Below, piece by piece: positions 1 to 8,055 of a stretch of DNA of 64,000 nt. Numbering within the stretch: position 1 is the first letter of the stretch; each line of letters starts with the position of its first letter. Made by a program: the position numbers and the translations under genes. Source of the stretch: Paludibaculum sp. (GTDB lineage Bacteria > Acidobacteriota > Terriglobia > Bryobacterales > Bryobacteraceae); the NCBI GenBank assembly GCA_029973955.1, contig JARKQJ010000189.1, positions 1 to 64,000 of the forward strand, given 5' to 3'. Below the pieces are notes generated by a model, which worked only from the letters and a program-made list of their open reading frames with translations, made no database searches and was not told the DNA's origin.

Positions 1-342
1 GGTTTGGAAATGCTCGTTGAGGTTGGGGCTGCCGATGGCTTTGGCCAGCGAGGAGCGCTCACTGCGGTCCGGCGCGCGCAGGAGCACTTCGGCGTCGTCG
101 CCCGTGTCCATGGCCTGATAGACCGCCATGATGCGCTGTCCAGCGATGGGCTGCGAGAAGATCAGGACGCCATCGCCGAAGAAGAAGCGGGCCTCTTCGC
201 GGCGGAACTCGAGGTCGCGGATGCGAAAGCACTGGTCGGGATCCAGTGTGATGTGCCGCAACTGCTCACTGAGCGAGGCGGCCGTATCGCCCGCCGCCGC
301 AGCGGCCAGAGCCACCAATAGGGTGATGATTCGAAACGCCAC
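1..342 (-). CDS. Exported protein, N-terminal fragment (runs off window start)
   Basis: An open minus-strand frame begins with GTG at 342 and stays open to base 1, so only the first 114 residues are visible. The first 20 or so residues are hydrophobic and Ala-rich (VAFRIITLLVALAAAAAG), which is a likely Sec signal peptide. The mature part begins with SLSEQLRHITLDPDQCFRIR and continues with an FFFGDGVLIFSQPIAG segment. I recall similar openings in large acidobacterial proteins annotated as M1-like peptidases, but no catalytic motif is inside the window, so the function is left open. It starts 31 bases after the stop of the HEAT-repeat gene and is probably in the same minus-strand operon. No ATG was found in frame upstream. 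Confidence 0.55.
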   Translation of the reverse strand, partial: MAFRIITLLVALAAAAAGDTAASLSEQLRHITLDPDQCFRIRDLEFRREEARFFFGDGVLIFSQPIAGQRIMAVYQAMDTGDDAEVLLRAPDRSERSSLAKAIGSPNLNEHFQT

Positions 343-373
343 GCCACCAGTGTATGCCCTGAGGTGGAGGCGG

Positions 374-2134
374 TCAGGCGGCGCTGGCAGGTTGCGTGGG
401 CAGGTCCTGGGAGAGGTGGTAGCTGGCGGCACCTCTCCAGCCGCCGCCGCAGACTTCCACGGTGAACCGGCGCGCCTCGCCAGGGGCGGGCACGGTGATC
501 CGATAACGGCGGAAGAGCGAGGCCTGGACGTCGCGCACGTTCGCGGCGAGCTGTTGAGGCGAGGAAGCGGATTGGAAGGAACCGCCAGTGGCGCGGGCGA
601 CTCTCTCGAAAGCGGCTTGAGGGGCGGGTGGGGTGCGCGCCGTGGCACAGCAGTGCAGGGAGACGGATTGGGTAGAGAGCAGCGCGGCGGCGTGATCCAG
701 TTCCTGTGGGGTCCAGAGGGCGTCTCTCAGCTCGTCGAGAATCATCAGGATGTGGCGGCGGCCTGGCTGCGAGGCGAGCAGGGTAGTGAGTGCGGAGAGG
801 GCTTCGATGGGGCCTCCCGAAAGGGCTTGAGGTGCGTCGAGAGCCGAGAGAAGCGATGAGGCGTTGGAGGTGAGCTGCACTGAGTCGATGGGCCGGCGCG
901 GCTGGGCCGGTTGCATGGAGTAATGGAGCAGGGCGGCGCTGTCTCCGGGCCGACATCTGTGAAGAAAGTCCTCCAAGCACGCACGCCACGTGGTGTGACG
1001 GTCATCCCGCAGATGTCCGGAGGCAGGCAACAGAAGGCCGCAGAGCAGTTTCTCCGGGGGCTCCAGGCGCTCGACGGAATATTCCCAGAGTGGATTGCCG
1101 CCGGCGCTGACCAGCCAGTGCGTGTCGGCGAGATCCACCAGCCGGCCGGTGTCGCACTCCGTGGCCACCAGGGAGAGGACCAGGCGGTCCTGGCCGGGAT
1201 CGAAGCCGGCGTCGAGGATACGGACGAGCAATTCGCGCCGGCCCTCGGCCGCCACGGCGTGGCCGATGCGTGCGATGGACAGCAGGGCGTTCCGGATGAC
1301 GGCGGAGGCGCTCCGCTCGTCGCGGCGCATGGAGCGCAGGAGTGGAATGAATCGCGGATCGCCTGTCCTGCCCATGGCCCAGGCGGCGGCGGTGCGGAAG
1401 CTGGGATCTGCGTTGCGGGCCATCTCGGCCAGGCGCCGCACGCTCTCCGGCTCGCCGCACAGGTACATGCCGATTAACGAGTTCGCCACCACTCTGGGAT
1501 GGCGGTCATTCAGCGCGCCTTGAAAGATGGCAGCGGTGCCGGGAGTGGGAGTGCAGGACCAGAGGGATTCCACGGCGTTGGCTCGGACGCGCGGATCCGG
1601 ATCCTGGCACAAGGCGTCGAACCAGGTTTTGGCAGTGGCGCAGACACTGGCGGCGCGGCCCAGCGTCAAGGCGACGCGGGCACGTACGCGGGGGTCCGGA
1701 CTTTGCCGGAGGGTGCTGAACTCCGGCGGCATGCGGAAGCCGGCGTCGAGCGAATGCAGCAGCCCGGAGAGCAGTTCCGGGTGGGCTTCGTGCGGCTCGA
1801 GGTGGGCTTCGGCGGTGCGGGCGAGTCGTCTTTCGAGTCCAGGATCCAGCTTGTGGGCCACATGCGCCACGGCGCCGGCCGCGCCGCGATCCACCTGCGC
1901 CAGGCATTGCAGCATGGGCAGAAGCAGGCCACGAGCCGAGAGGAGCGCCACAATGTAGCGAATCTCCTGAGTGTCCCGGCCTTCCAGCAGCATGGGACGC
2001 ACTACCGCGGCAAAAGCGGCGGGCGAAGCGTCGAGCAGTTGACCAAGTTTTCGGCGCAACTGAGGGGCGTCGGAGGAGAACGACCGCAAGGCGTCGGAGA
2101 TCTGTGCGCTGAACGGGCTCACTGCTTCCCTCAT
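374..2134 (-). CDS. HEAT-repeat protein with vWA-like C-terminal part
   Basis: A 586-residue protein without a signal peptide or clear membrane segment. Residues of about 80-330 contain several helical HEAT/Armadillo-type repeats, seen as recurring DPDPRVRANAVESL, DRHPRVVANSLIGM and DPSFRTAAAWAMGRTGDPRF units; these normally form a protein-binding solenoid. The last 180 residues look different. They include a hydrophobic strand ending in acidic residues (HILMILDEL) and an ATGGSFQSAS stretch, followed by a predicted beta-rich tail. This resembles the end of von Willebrand A-type domains in acidobacterial VWFA-related proteins. Binding partner and role are unknown. It is the third gene of a probable minus-strand operon after the YtxH-like and DUF948-like genes. 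HEAT assignment is firm, the vWA part tentative. Confidence 0.75.
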   Translation of the reverse strand: MREAVSPFSAQISDALRSFSSDAPQLRRKLGQLLDASPAAFAAVVRPMLLEGRDTQEIRYIVALLSARGLLLPMLQCLAQVDRGAAGAVAHVAHKLDPGLERRLARTAEAHLEPHEAHPELLSGLLHSLDAGFRMPPEFSTLRQSPDPRVRARVALTLGRAASVCATAKTWFDALCQDPDPRVRANAVESLWSCTPTPGTAAIFQGALNDRHPRVVANSLIGMYLCGEPESVRRLAEMARNADPSFRTAAAWAMGRTGDPRFIPLLRSMRRDERSASAVIRNALLSIARIGHAVAAEGRRELLVRILDAGFDPGQDRLVLSLVATECDTGRLVDLADTHWLVSAGGNPLWEYSVERLEPPEKLLCGLLLPASGHLRDDRHTTWRACLEDFLHRCRPGDSAALLHYSMQPAQPRRPIDSVQLTSNASSLLSALDAPQALSGGPIEALSALTTLLASQPGRRHILMILDELRDALWTPQELDHAAALLSTQSVSLHCCATARTPPAPQAAFERVARATGGSFQSASSPQQLAANVRDVQASLFRRYRITVPAPGEARRFTVEVCGGGWRGAASYHLSQDLPTQPASAA

Positions 2135-2180
2135 CGGGAAGCCTAGTGATTTATTGAGGATTCCTGCCAGCGGGAGCCGG

Positions 2181-2687
2181 TCAGATAAACATTTCGTCGT
2201 CTTGCGTGGCGCGGTCCACGGTGGGGCGACGGCCGGTGAGCAGCGACTGGAGGGCGGCCTTCACGCCGGCCACCATGCCGGTGACTTCGCGGACGGGCTT
2301 CAGGACGGAACCATGCACCACGCCCACCACTTCCTGCGTCCGGCCGAGAATGTCGTCCACCACCAACTCAAGCCGCTCACCCTGGACCTTGAGGTGGGTG
2401 GAGAGTTCCTTGCGGGCGCTGTCGATGCCCTGCACCTGCACCTCCACCAGATCCAGCACGGTGCGCAGGCGTTCCGTCACGCCGCGCACCTCAACGAGCG
2501 TCTCCGTCATCGTGGTCTTAGCTTCCGCGAGAGTGGCCTGCGCCTGCGGAATCAACGGAGACACTTCGGCGTGCAGCTTCTTCACCGTGCGGTAGAGCCC
2601 CAACACAGAGATGGCGCTCACCAATAGCGAGATGCTGGAAACCGTGACGGAGATCGCCAGCAGGATGATGGCCGTTTCAGAGTTCAT
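2181..2687 (-). CDS. DUF948-like membrane-anchored protein
   Basis: A 168-residue protein with one N-terminal membrane helix (about residues 7-30) followed by a long, mostly helical region with regular heptad-like spacing (KKLHAEVSPLIPQAQATLAE and onwards to about residue 110). This architecture is typical of DUF948/YtxG-type general-stress proteins, which often sit beside YtxH genes, as here. It follows the YtxH-like gene by only 12 bases and is followed by the HEAT-repeat gene 46 bases on, so the three are likely cotranscribed. The protein is expected at the inner membrane with the coiled-coil part in the cytoplasm. Its molecular role is not known. Confidence 0.7.
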   Translation of the reverse strand: MNSETAIILLAISVTVSSISLLVSAISVLGLYRTVKKLHAEVSPLIPQAQATLAEAKTTMTETLVEVRGVTERLRTVLDLVEVQVQGIDSARKELSTHLKVQGERLELVVDDILGRTQEVVGVVHGSVLKPVREVTGMVAGVKAALQSLLTGRRPTVDRATQDDEMFI

Positions 2688-2699
2688 GATCCCGAACCG

Positions 2700-3026
2700 C
2701 TATACGCCTTCGATCATCTCGGAGTCGGGCTCCGGGACGGCAATGCCGGACTCGACCTTCTCCCGGTAAGCGGACTTGCCGGCTTCCACGGCGGCGCTGA
2801 GCTGTTCGCGCTGGCGGGCGATCGCCTGCTTGCCGCGGTCGATGGCTTCGGAGGCGCTGTCCTTGATCTCCTCGGAGCGCCGCTTGAGGTACTCCTTGCC
2901 TTCATCCGCCTTCGTCTTCAACAGTTCGCGAGTCTCTTCTCCAGACTTGGGCGCGAACAGGATGCCGACCGCCACCCCAATTCCCAATCCCAGGAAAAAG
3001 TACGAGAATTTCTTGTCGTCTTCCAT
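2700..3026 (-). CDS. YtxH-like small membrane protein
   Basis: A 108-residue protein beginning MEDDKKFSYFFLGLGIGVAV. It has one glycine-rich membrane helix (about 8-24) followed by the FAPKSGEETRELL motif that marks the YtxH family, and then a charged helix of about 65 residues. The frame is open 12 codons further upstream, but the ATG at 3026 is chosen because it has a good Shine-Dalgarno sequence (AAGGAG, six bases before it). YtxH proteins are induced by general stress in Bacillus, and their biochemical role is unsettled. It is the first gene of a minus-strand operon and is divergent from recX, with about 50 bases between the two starts that must hold both promoters. Confidence 0.8.
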   Translation of the reverse strand: MEDDKKFSYFFLGLGIGVAVGILFAPKSGEETRELLKTKADEGKEYLKRRSEEIKDSASEAIDRGKQAIARQREQLSAAVEAGKSAYREKVESGIAVPEPDSEMIEGV

Positions 3027-3076
3027 GCGGGCTCCTTGCTGCTTCCAGTGTACTCCACGCACAATGAAACAGAGCC

Positions 3077-3616
3077 ATGCCTTTCCGGCCGATTAGAAAA
3101 CTCAACGCCGGCGAACTGCGTGAGTACGCGATGAAGGTGCTTTCCGGCCGCGCGCTGACCGTGGCGGAGATCAAGGAAAAGCTCCGCCGCCGGGCCGCGG
3201 AGCCGGAAGACATCGAGCCCATTCTGGCCCAGCTCAAGGAATACGGCGCGCTCAACGACCGGCGCTACGCCGAGCACTTTTCCACCACGCGCGCGGCTTC
3301 GGGTGCCTACGGCTCCCAGCGGGTGCTCTCGGAGCTGGCCAAGCGCAAAGTGGCGCCCAAGATCGCGCAAAAAGCCGTGCGCGAGGCCTATCAGGACACG
3401 GACGAGACGGCGCTGGTCACCGCGTGGCTGGAGCGCAAGTATCGCAACCAGGATCTGGGGGAACTGCTCCAGGATCCGAAAAAGCTGGCCTCGGCCTACC
3501 GCCGCCTGCGCCAGGCTGGATTTGCCAGCGGACCGTCGATTCGGGTGTTGAAGCGCTTTGCGGCCGAAGCCGAACAATTGGAGTCGCTGGAAGAGGCGGA
3601 GCCGTCTTCCGATTAG
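3077..3616 (+). CDS. recX: RecX regulatory protein
   Basis: A 179-residue cytoplasmic protein made of the three-helix tandem repeats of RecX. The first repeat contains YAMKVLSGRALTVAEIKEKL, then the characteristic LKEYGALNDRRYAEHFSTTR and the AYGSQRVLSELAKRKV segment. RecX binds inside the RecA filament groove and limits RecA recombinase and co-protease activity. In many bacteria recX follows recA, but here no recA is present in the window. It is alone on the plus strand, divergent from the YtxH gene and convergent with the KdaD-like gene 19 bases downstream. Length is normal for the family. Confidence 0.9.
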   Translation: MPFRPIRKLNAGELREYAMKVLSGRALTVAEIKEKLRRRAAEPEDIEPILAQLKEYGALNDRRYAEHFSTTRAASGAYGSQRVLSELAKRKVAPKIAQKAVREAYQDTDETALVTAWLERKYRNQDLGELLQDPKKLASAYRRLRQAGFASGPSIRVLKRFAAEAEQLESLEEAEPSSD

Positions 3617-3635
3617 CCGAGTTCCGAGCCGGCTG

Positions 3636-4481
3636 CTAGCCGACGATGGCCGCTTCGTTGGCCAGGACACCGAGCCCCGGAACGCGGATGGTGATGATGT
3701 CGCCGGCGGCGAGGGCAGCCTCTTGCGGAGCGATGATGCCGGTTCCGGTGAGCAGCACACTGCTCGCCGGCACGGCGTTGGCCAGCAGAAGGTATTCGAT
3801 CAGAGTCTCGATCTTCCGGCCCAGCTTGGCCGTATTCACATCGCCTTCGAAGATGATCCTCTCGCCGCGCCGGATGATGCAGTTCATCTCCAGCGAGTAG
3901 GGATCTGCCAGTTCATCCGGAGTCACAAACCACGGCCCCAGCGAGCAGCAGGCGGTGTAGACCTTCGACTGCGGCAGGTAGAGCGGATTCTCGCGTTCGA
4001 TGTCCCAGGCGGAGACGTCGTTAGCGAGCGTGTAGCCGAGGATCCGCCCCTTGGAGCCCAGCAGGACGGCCAGCTCCGGCTCAGGCGCGGTGAATTTCGA
4101 GTCCTTGCGGATGCCGATCTTCGCGCCCGGCCCCACGCACACGCGGCTGGTGCCCTTGAAGAAGATCTCCGGACGCGGCGCGGTAAAGACGTGGCGATAG
4201 AAGCCTTCGCGAGTGTTGTGTTCGGCATCGCGGAAGGTGGCGCTCATCTCATAGGTGCATCCGCACGCCCAAACCTCGCGCGGCTCCACTGGAATCGACG
4301 GTTCCAGATAGGCCTTGCCCTTCATGGCGTAGCGGGCGGCGAGTTCAGCAAGGCCTACGTTCTTCCGTTCCGCATGATCCACCAGCTCGCGGAGAGTAAA
4401 GTTTGGAATGGGATGCGCCTCGCCATCCGAAAACACAGCAGCGGTCAGCCGCTCTTCCCAAATCACCTGTCCTAGCTTCAT
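3636..4481 (-). CDS. FAH-family hydrolyase, KdaD-like 2-keto-3-deoxy-sugar acid dehydratase
   Basis: A 281-residue fumarylacetoacetase-fold protein. The metal site is recognisable as APEPELAVLLG (Glu134, Glu136) and NDVSAWD (Asp155), with RPEIFFKG before it and NPLYLPQSKVYTACC after it. These motifs and their spacing match, from memory, the archaeal 2-keto-3-deoxy-D-arabinonate dehydratase KdaD better than ordinary fumarylacetoacetases. KdaD-type enzymes remove water from a 2-keto-3-deoxy-pentonate to give 2-oxoglutarate semialdehyde. The next upstream gene, 11 bases away, encodes an aldehyde dehydrogenase of the type that oxidises exactly that product, which supports the call. A good ribosome site (AGGA) precedes the ATG at 4481. 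The actual sugar acid (arabinonate, xylonate or another) cannot be read from the sequence. Confidence 0.75.
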   Translation of the reverse strand: MKLGQVIWEERLTAAVFSDGEAHPIPNFTLRELVDHAERKNVGLAELAARYAMKGKAYLEPSIPVEPREVWACGCTYEMSATFRDAEHNTREGFYRHVFTAPRPEIFFKGTSRVCVGPGAKIGIRKDSKFTAPEPELAVLLGSKGRILGYTLANDVSAWDIERENPLYLPQSKVYTACCSLGPWFVTPDELADPYSLEMNCIIRRGERIIFEGDVNTAKLGRKIETLIEYLLLANAVPASSVLLTGTGIIAPQEAALAAGDIITIRVPGLGVLANEAAIVG

Positions 4482-4492
4482 TTCCTATCCGT

Positions 4493-5938
4493 TCAATACT
4501 TCACGTAAACCGTTTTGAAATCGCTGTAGAACTCGACTGCCGCGGGGCCCTGTTCCTTGGGTCCGAAGCTGGAGTCTTTCGTGCCGCCGAACGGCAATTG
4601 GTACTCGACGCCGGCGCTCGGCAGGTTCACTGTGACCAAGCCAGCCTCGATGCCGTAGATGTACTCGTACATGCGCGAGAGGTTCGTCGTCTGCAGCGAG
4701 GCCGAGAGGCCGAATTCGCTGGCATTGGCCAGTTCCATGGCGTGGCGGAAGTCGCGCGCCTTCATGATGGCCAGCACGGGGCCGAAGATCTCTTCGCGCG
4801 CGATGCGCATCTCCTGCGTCACGCCCGCGAAGACCGTCGGCTCCACGAACCAGCCGTGGTCCAGTCCGCCCCCGGACAGCCGCCGGCCGCCGCACAGCGG
4901 CTCCCCGGCTTCCTTGCGGCCGATCTCGATGTAGTCGAGCACCGTGTTCATCTGGCCCTCGTCCACGCAGGGCCCGATCTCGATGCCCGGCTGCATTCCG
5001 TCGCCCACCTTCAACTTCTTCGTGCGTTCCACCACGGCTTCCACGAACCTGTCATAGATCGACTCTTCGACAATGGCCCGCGAGGTGGCCGTGCACTTCT
5101 GGCCAGTGGAGAAGAATGCGCCGTTCACGGTGTTCTCCACGGCGGCCTGGAAATCGGCGTCGGCCAGCACGATGGTGGGGTTCTTGCCGCCCATCTCCAA
5201 CTGAATTCGCAGGCGCCGCTTGGAGGCCTGCTCATGCAGCCAAGCCCCCACGCCGCAGGAGCCTGTGAAGCTCACGGCCTTGATGGGCCCGGCGTTCACC
5301 AGGGCAGAGCCCAGTGCGCTGCCGCTGCCTGCCACAAAATTCACTACGCCTCTGGGAACGCCCGCCTCGTGGCAGGCCTCTATGATCCGCCACGCGCTCA
5401 GCGGCGCCGCCGAGGCCGGTTTCATCACCACGGTATTGCCGCAGATGAGTGCCGGGGCCAGCTTCCAGGCCGGAATGGCGCTGGGGAAGTTCCACGGCGT
5501 GATCAGTCCGCAGACGCCCACCGGCTTGCGGATGGCGAACATATGCACGCGCTCGCGCTCACTGGGGGCCAGCACGCCGGCCAGCCGGGCGCCTTCGGCC
5601 GCGAAGTAGCGGAGGATGTTGATGGACCGCCGCACTTCGCCCTTGGCTTCGGGCAGGGTCTTGCCCTCTTCGCGCGTCATCTCCGCGCTGATCGATTCGA
5701 ACTTGCGGTCCAGGATGTCGGCGACCTTCGCCAGCAGCGCGCCGCGCGCCGGCGCGTTGGTTGACGCCCAACCCGGCAGGGCGGCCTGCGCCGCGTCCGC
5801 CGCGCGCTGAACGTCTTCCGCGGTGCCTTTCACAAACCGGCCCACCACCTCGGTGGTGTTGGCGGGATTCACGTTGTCGAACGACGGGCCTTCCACCCAC
5901 GCGCCGCCGATGTAGTTGCCGAACAACTGCGCACTCAT
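4493..5938 (-). CDS. Aldehyde dehydrogenase, probably 2-oxoglutarate-semialdehyde dehydrogenase
   Basis: A 481-residue NAD(P)-dependent aldehyde dehydrogenase of full length. All key residues are present: Asn150 in TPWNFP, Lys173 in VVMKPAS, the general base Glu248 in LEMGGKNP, and the nucleophile Cys282 in STGQKCTATSR. EEIFGPVLA lies near residue 395. The GQKCTATSR version of the active-site motif is common in 2-oxoglutarate-semialdehyde (KGSA) dehydrogenases and related succinate-semialdehyde enzymes. Placed 11 bases before the KdaD-like gene, it most likely makes 2-oxoglutarate from KGSA in oxidative pentose degradation. The sugar dehydrogenase, lactonase and first dehydratase of such a pathway are not in the window. 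Other semialdehydes remain possible substrates. Confidence 0.85.
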   Translation of the reverse strand: MSAQLFGNYIGGAWVEGPSFDNVNPANTTEVVGRFVKGTAEDVQRAADAAQAALPGWASTNAPARGALLAKVADILDRKFESISAEMTREEGKTLPEAKGEVRRSINILRYFAAEGARLAGVLAPSERERVHMFAIRKPVGVCGLITPWNFPSAIPAWKLAPALICGNTVVMKPASAAPLSAWRIIEACHEAGVPRGVVNFVAGSGSALGSALVNAGPIKAVSFTGSCGVGAWLHEQASKRRLRIQLEMGGKNPTIVLADADFQAAVENTVNGAFFSTGQKCTATSRAIVEESIYDRFVEAVVERTKKLKVGDGMQPGIEIGPCVDEGQMNTVLDYIEIGRKEAGEPLCGGRRLSGGGLDHGWFVEPTVFAGVTQEMRIAREEIFGPVLAIMKARDFRHAMELANASEFGLSASLQTTNLSRMYEYIYGIEAGLVTVNLPSAGVEYQLPFGGTKDSSFGPKEQGPAAVEFYSDFKTVYVKY

Positions 5939-5949
5939 GCTCGCACCCC

Positions 5950-6516
5950 CTAGAACTTCACATTGGGGACGGTCCGGGCGCCCGGCTCCGTCTTGAAGTA
6001 CTCGTCGTTGCGCTGGAAGCCGAGCATGCCCGCGAACAGGTTGTTCGGGAACAGGCCGAGGGTCGTGTTGTACTTCTGCACCGTTTCGTTGTACTTGCGG
6101 CGCTCCACGGCGATCCGGTTTTCAGTGCCGGCCAACTCATCCTGCAGCCGCAGGAAGTTCTCGTTGGACTTCAACTGAGGATAGTTCTCCACCACCATGA
6201 GCAGCCGGCCGATGGCCGAATCCAGCCCCTGGTTGGCCTGGATCTTCTCGCCGGGCGTCTTGGCGTTCAGCAGTGCGGCCCGCGCATTGGCCACGGTTTC
6301 CAGTACCTGCTTTTCCTGCGCGGCGAAGCCCTTCACGGTTTCCACCAGGTTTGGGATGAGGTCGGCCCGCCGTTGCAGGGATACGTCCACTTGCGCCCAC
6401 GCAGCCTTGATCTCTTCGCGCTGCGCCACCAGGTCGTTATTGACGGAGGCTGCCTTTCCGCCGGCAAACAGGCCGACAACCAGCAGCGCACCAAGTACGA
6501 TCAGCAGTGCCTTCAT
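5950..6516 (-). CDS. lemA: LemA family protein
   Basis: A 188-residue protein with an N-terminal membrane helix (MKALLIVLGALLVVGLFAGG) and the hallmark LemA signature: AWAQVDVSLQRRADLIPNLV near residue 45 and VENYPQLKSNENFLRLQDEL near residue 110, then NRIAVERRKYNETVQKYN. The frame is open five codons further upstream with TTG, but the ATG at 6516 is preferred because GAGGAG lies eight bases before it. LemA proteins are thought to have a short periplasmic N-terminus and helical-bundle body; their function is unknown. They often occur with TPM-domain genes, and a TPM gene lies two genes upstream here. The spacing to both neighbours is 11 bases. Confidence 0.9.
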   Translation of the reverse strand: MKALLIVLGALLVVGLFAGGKAASVNNDLVAQREEIKAAWAQVDVSLQRRADLIPNLVETVKGFAAQEKQVLETVANARAALLNAKTPGEKIQANQGLDSAIGRLLMVVENYPQLKSNENFLRLQDELAGTENRIAVERRKYNETVQKYNTTLGLFPNNLFAGMLGFQRNDEYFKTEPGARTVPNVKF

Positions 6517-6527
6517 CTCTTTGCTCC

Positions 6528-7253
6528 TCAACGTTCCATACGGTCGACGGCATCCACCAACGCGGTGATTTCACCCAAGTAGCTGGCGAACAGCTCGCCC
6601 GCATTCACGTCACGCGGGCGGGCATTGCCTTCGCGGAGTTTTATCAGCATATCCAATGCCTGCCCTCCCACGCCGAATTTCTCATGGAGTGAAGCCGCCA
6701 CGGCGCTCTTGCCCCACGGCGCGGGATGTCCGGCCAGCTTTAGCGCATGGCGGCCCAGCACGCAGAAAGTGGCCGCCGAATCGCACATCAGCCGCAGCAG
6801 CAGATCCTTGTCGCGCAGCACGCCGGCCGCCTTCTGGCGAAGGCGCAGCAGCTTCGCGCGCAGTTCATGCTCCACCAGCGCGCGGTAGAAGTCGTCCCGG
6901 ATCACCAGCTCCGCCGTGGGATCGTCTCCGTGCAGGATGCGTTTGCGTTCGGCGATGTCGTGAAACTCGATGGGGAACGCATCCGCCGAGCGCCGCACTT
7001 CATCGCGGCTCATCAGCAGGGGCGCCGGATTGCCCTTCTCGCGCCACCACTTGAAGATCGTTTCGGAGGCTTCCAGTTCCTTGGGGGAAACCGTATCGAG
7101 CACGGCCAGGATGTTGAGGTCGGAGAACGCTCCGTGGAGGTCGTCCGCGGCGCCGGAGCCGTAGAGGATGACGCTGCGCAGGTTCTTGCCGTACGCGCCG
7201 CGCAGCCGCTCCAGTAGCTGGTTCAAGATCTTGTCGGTTACTAATTGGTCCAT
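6528..7253 (-). CDS. Nucleotidyltransferase-fold protein with altered active site
   Basis: A 241-residue cytoplasmic protein. The N-terminal part has the start of a DNA polymerase beta-type nucleotidyltransferase fold: SVILYGSGAADDLHGAFSDLNILAVL at about residues 27-52. The GS helix-cap and the first Asp of the usual DxD/DxE pair are present, but the second acidic position is Asn (SDLN). The C-terminal half is helical, with RAKLLRLRQKAAGVLRDKDL. Loss of one metal ligand suggests reduced or absent nucleotidyl transfer. I believe SDLN variants recur in acidobacterial relatives, so this need not be a mutation in this strain. It lies between TPM and LemA genes with gaps of 11-12 bases, so it is probably part of the same envelope-associated unit. 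Confidence 0.65.
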   Translation of the reverse strand: MDQLVTDKILNQLLERLRGAYGKNLRSVILYGSGAADDLHGAFSDLNILAVLDTVSPKELEASETIFKWWREKGNPAPLLMSRDEVRRSADAFPIEFHDIAERKRILHGDDPTAELVIRDDFYRALVEHELRAKLLRLRQKAAGVLRDKDLLLRLMCDSAATFCVLGRHALKLAGHPAPWGKSAVAASLHEKFGVGGQALDMLIKLREGNARPRDVNAGELFASYLGEITALVDAVDRMER

Positions 7254-7265
7254 CGCTGTTCCTCC

Positions 7266-8051
7266 CTACCAGTCGCTGGAAGCACCGCCGCCACCCGAAT
7301 CTCCGCCGCCGAAGCCTCCGAAGCTGTCGCCGGAATCGTAGCCGCCGAAGCCTCCGCCGGAGCGCGAGCTGCCACCGCCGCTCATGAGGTTCCCCAGCAG
7401 CATGCCGGTGAGGAAGTTCCCACCCATGCCGGTCGGGCCGGACCGCCCGCGGCCTCCGCCAAAGAGCCACATCATCAGGACCAGGCCGGCCACCACCACC
7501 AGCAGTCCGCCCGGAAACCCTTCATCTTTCGGCCGGCGGCCGGCGATGGGCGCCTTGCCGATCGACACGCCCTTGGCGGCGGCGATCTTCTCGCCCAGCA
7601 CCTGCGCCGCGGCGGCCATCGCCTGCCCGTAATCCCGCTCGCGGAGCGCTGGGCGCATTTCACGCAGCACGCTGCCCGCATAGCCGTCCGGGATGATCGG
7701 CTCCAGGCCGTAGCCAACTTCGAGGCGGCTCCGCCGCTCGCCGATGGCCAGCACCAGCAGCACGCCCTCATCGCTCTTCTTGCTGCCGACGCCCCATTTG
7801 CGGTAAAGCAGGTTGGCAATATCTTCAATCGGCTCACCCTGGAGGGAGGGCAGCGTCACCAGGGCGATCTGCGCACCGGTGGATTTCTCCACTCGCGCGC
7901 AGTAGGCGTTGATCTCCTCCACCGTCTCGGGCCGGATGACACCCGCGAAGTCGCTGACATACCCGCGCGGCTTCAGAGCCCCGAAGTCCGCCGCCGTGAC
8001 CATCGCCGCGGCGCAGAGCAACGCGCCAAGGAGTTGCCGCACTCGCTTCAT
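7266..8051 (-). CDS. TPM-domain (YgcG-type) exported membrane protein
   Basis: A 261-residue protein starting MKRVRQLLGALLCAAAMVTA, a Sec signal peptide. Residues of about 25-150 form a TPM domain (ALKPRGYVSDFAGVIRPETVEE, then GAQIALVTLPSLQG and RRSRLEVGYGLE). A membrane helix follows at about residues 182-200, then a tail of nearly pure Gly/Ser/Phe ending GGGGASSDW. TPM proteins are thought to sit at the inner membrane with the domain in the periplasm. They are linked with LemA proteins and, in plants, with photosystem II repair; the bacterial role is unclear. The start at 8051 lies four bases after the protease stop, so translational coupling is likely. The longer open frame upstream overlaps the protease and is not used. 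Confidence 0.85.
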   Translation of the reverse strand: MKRVRQLLGALLCAAAMVTAADFGALKPRGYVSDFAGVIRPETVEEINAYCARVEKSTGAQIALVTLPSLQGEPIEDIANLLYRKWGVGSKKSDEGVLLVLAIGERRSRLEVGYGLEPIIPDGYAGSVLREMRPALRERDYGQAMAAAAQVLGEKIAAAKGVSIGKAPIAGRRPKDEGFPGGLLVVVAGLVLMMWLFGGGRGRSGPTGMGGNFLTGMLLGNLMSGGGSSRSGGGFGGYDSGDSFGGFGGGDSGGGGASSDW

Positions 8052-8055
8052 CGCT

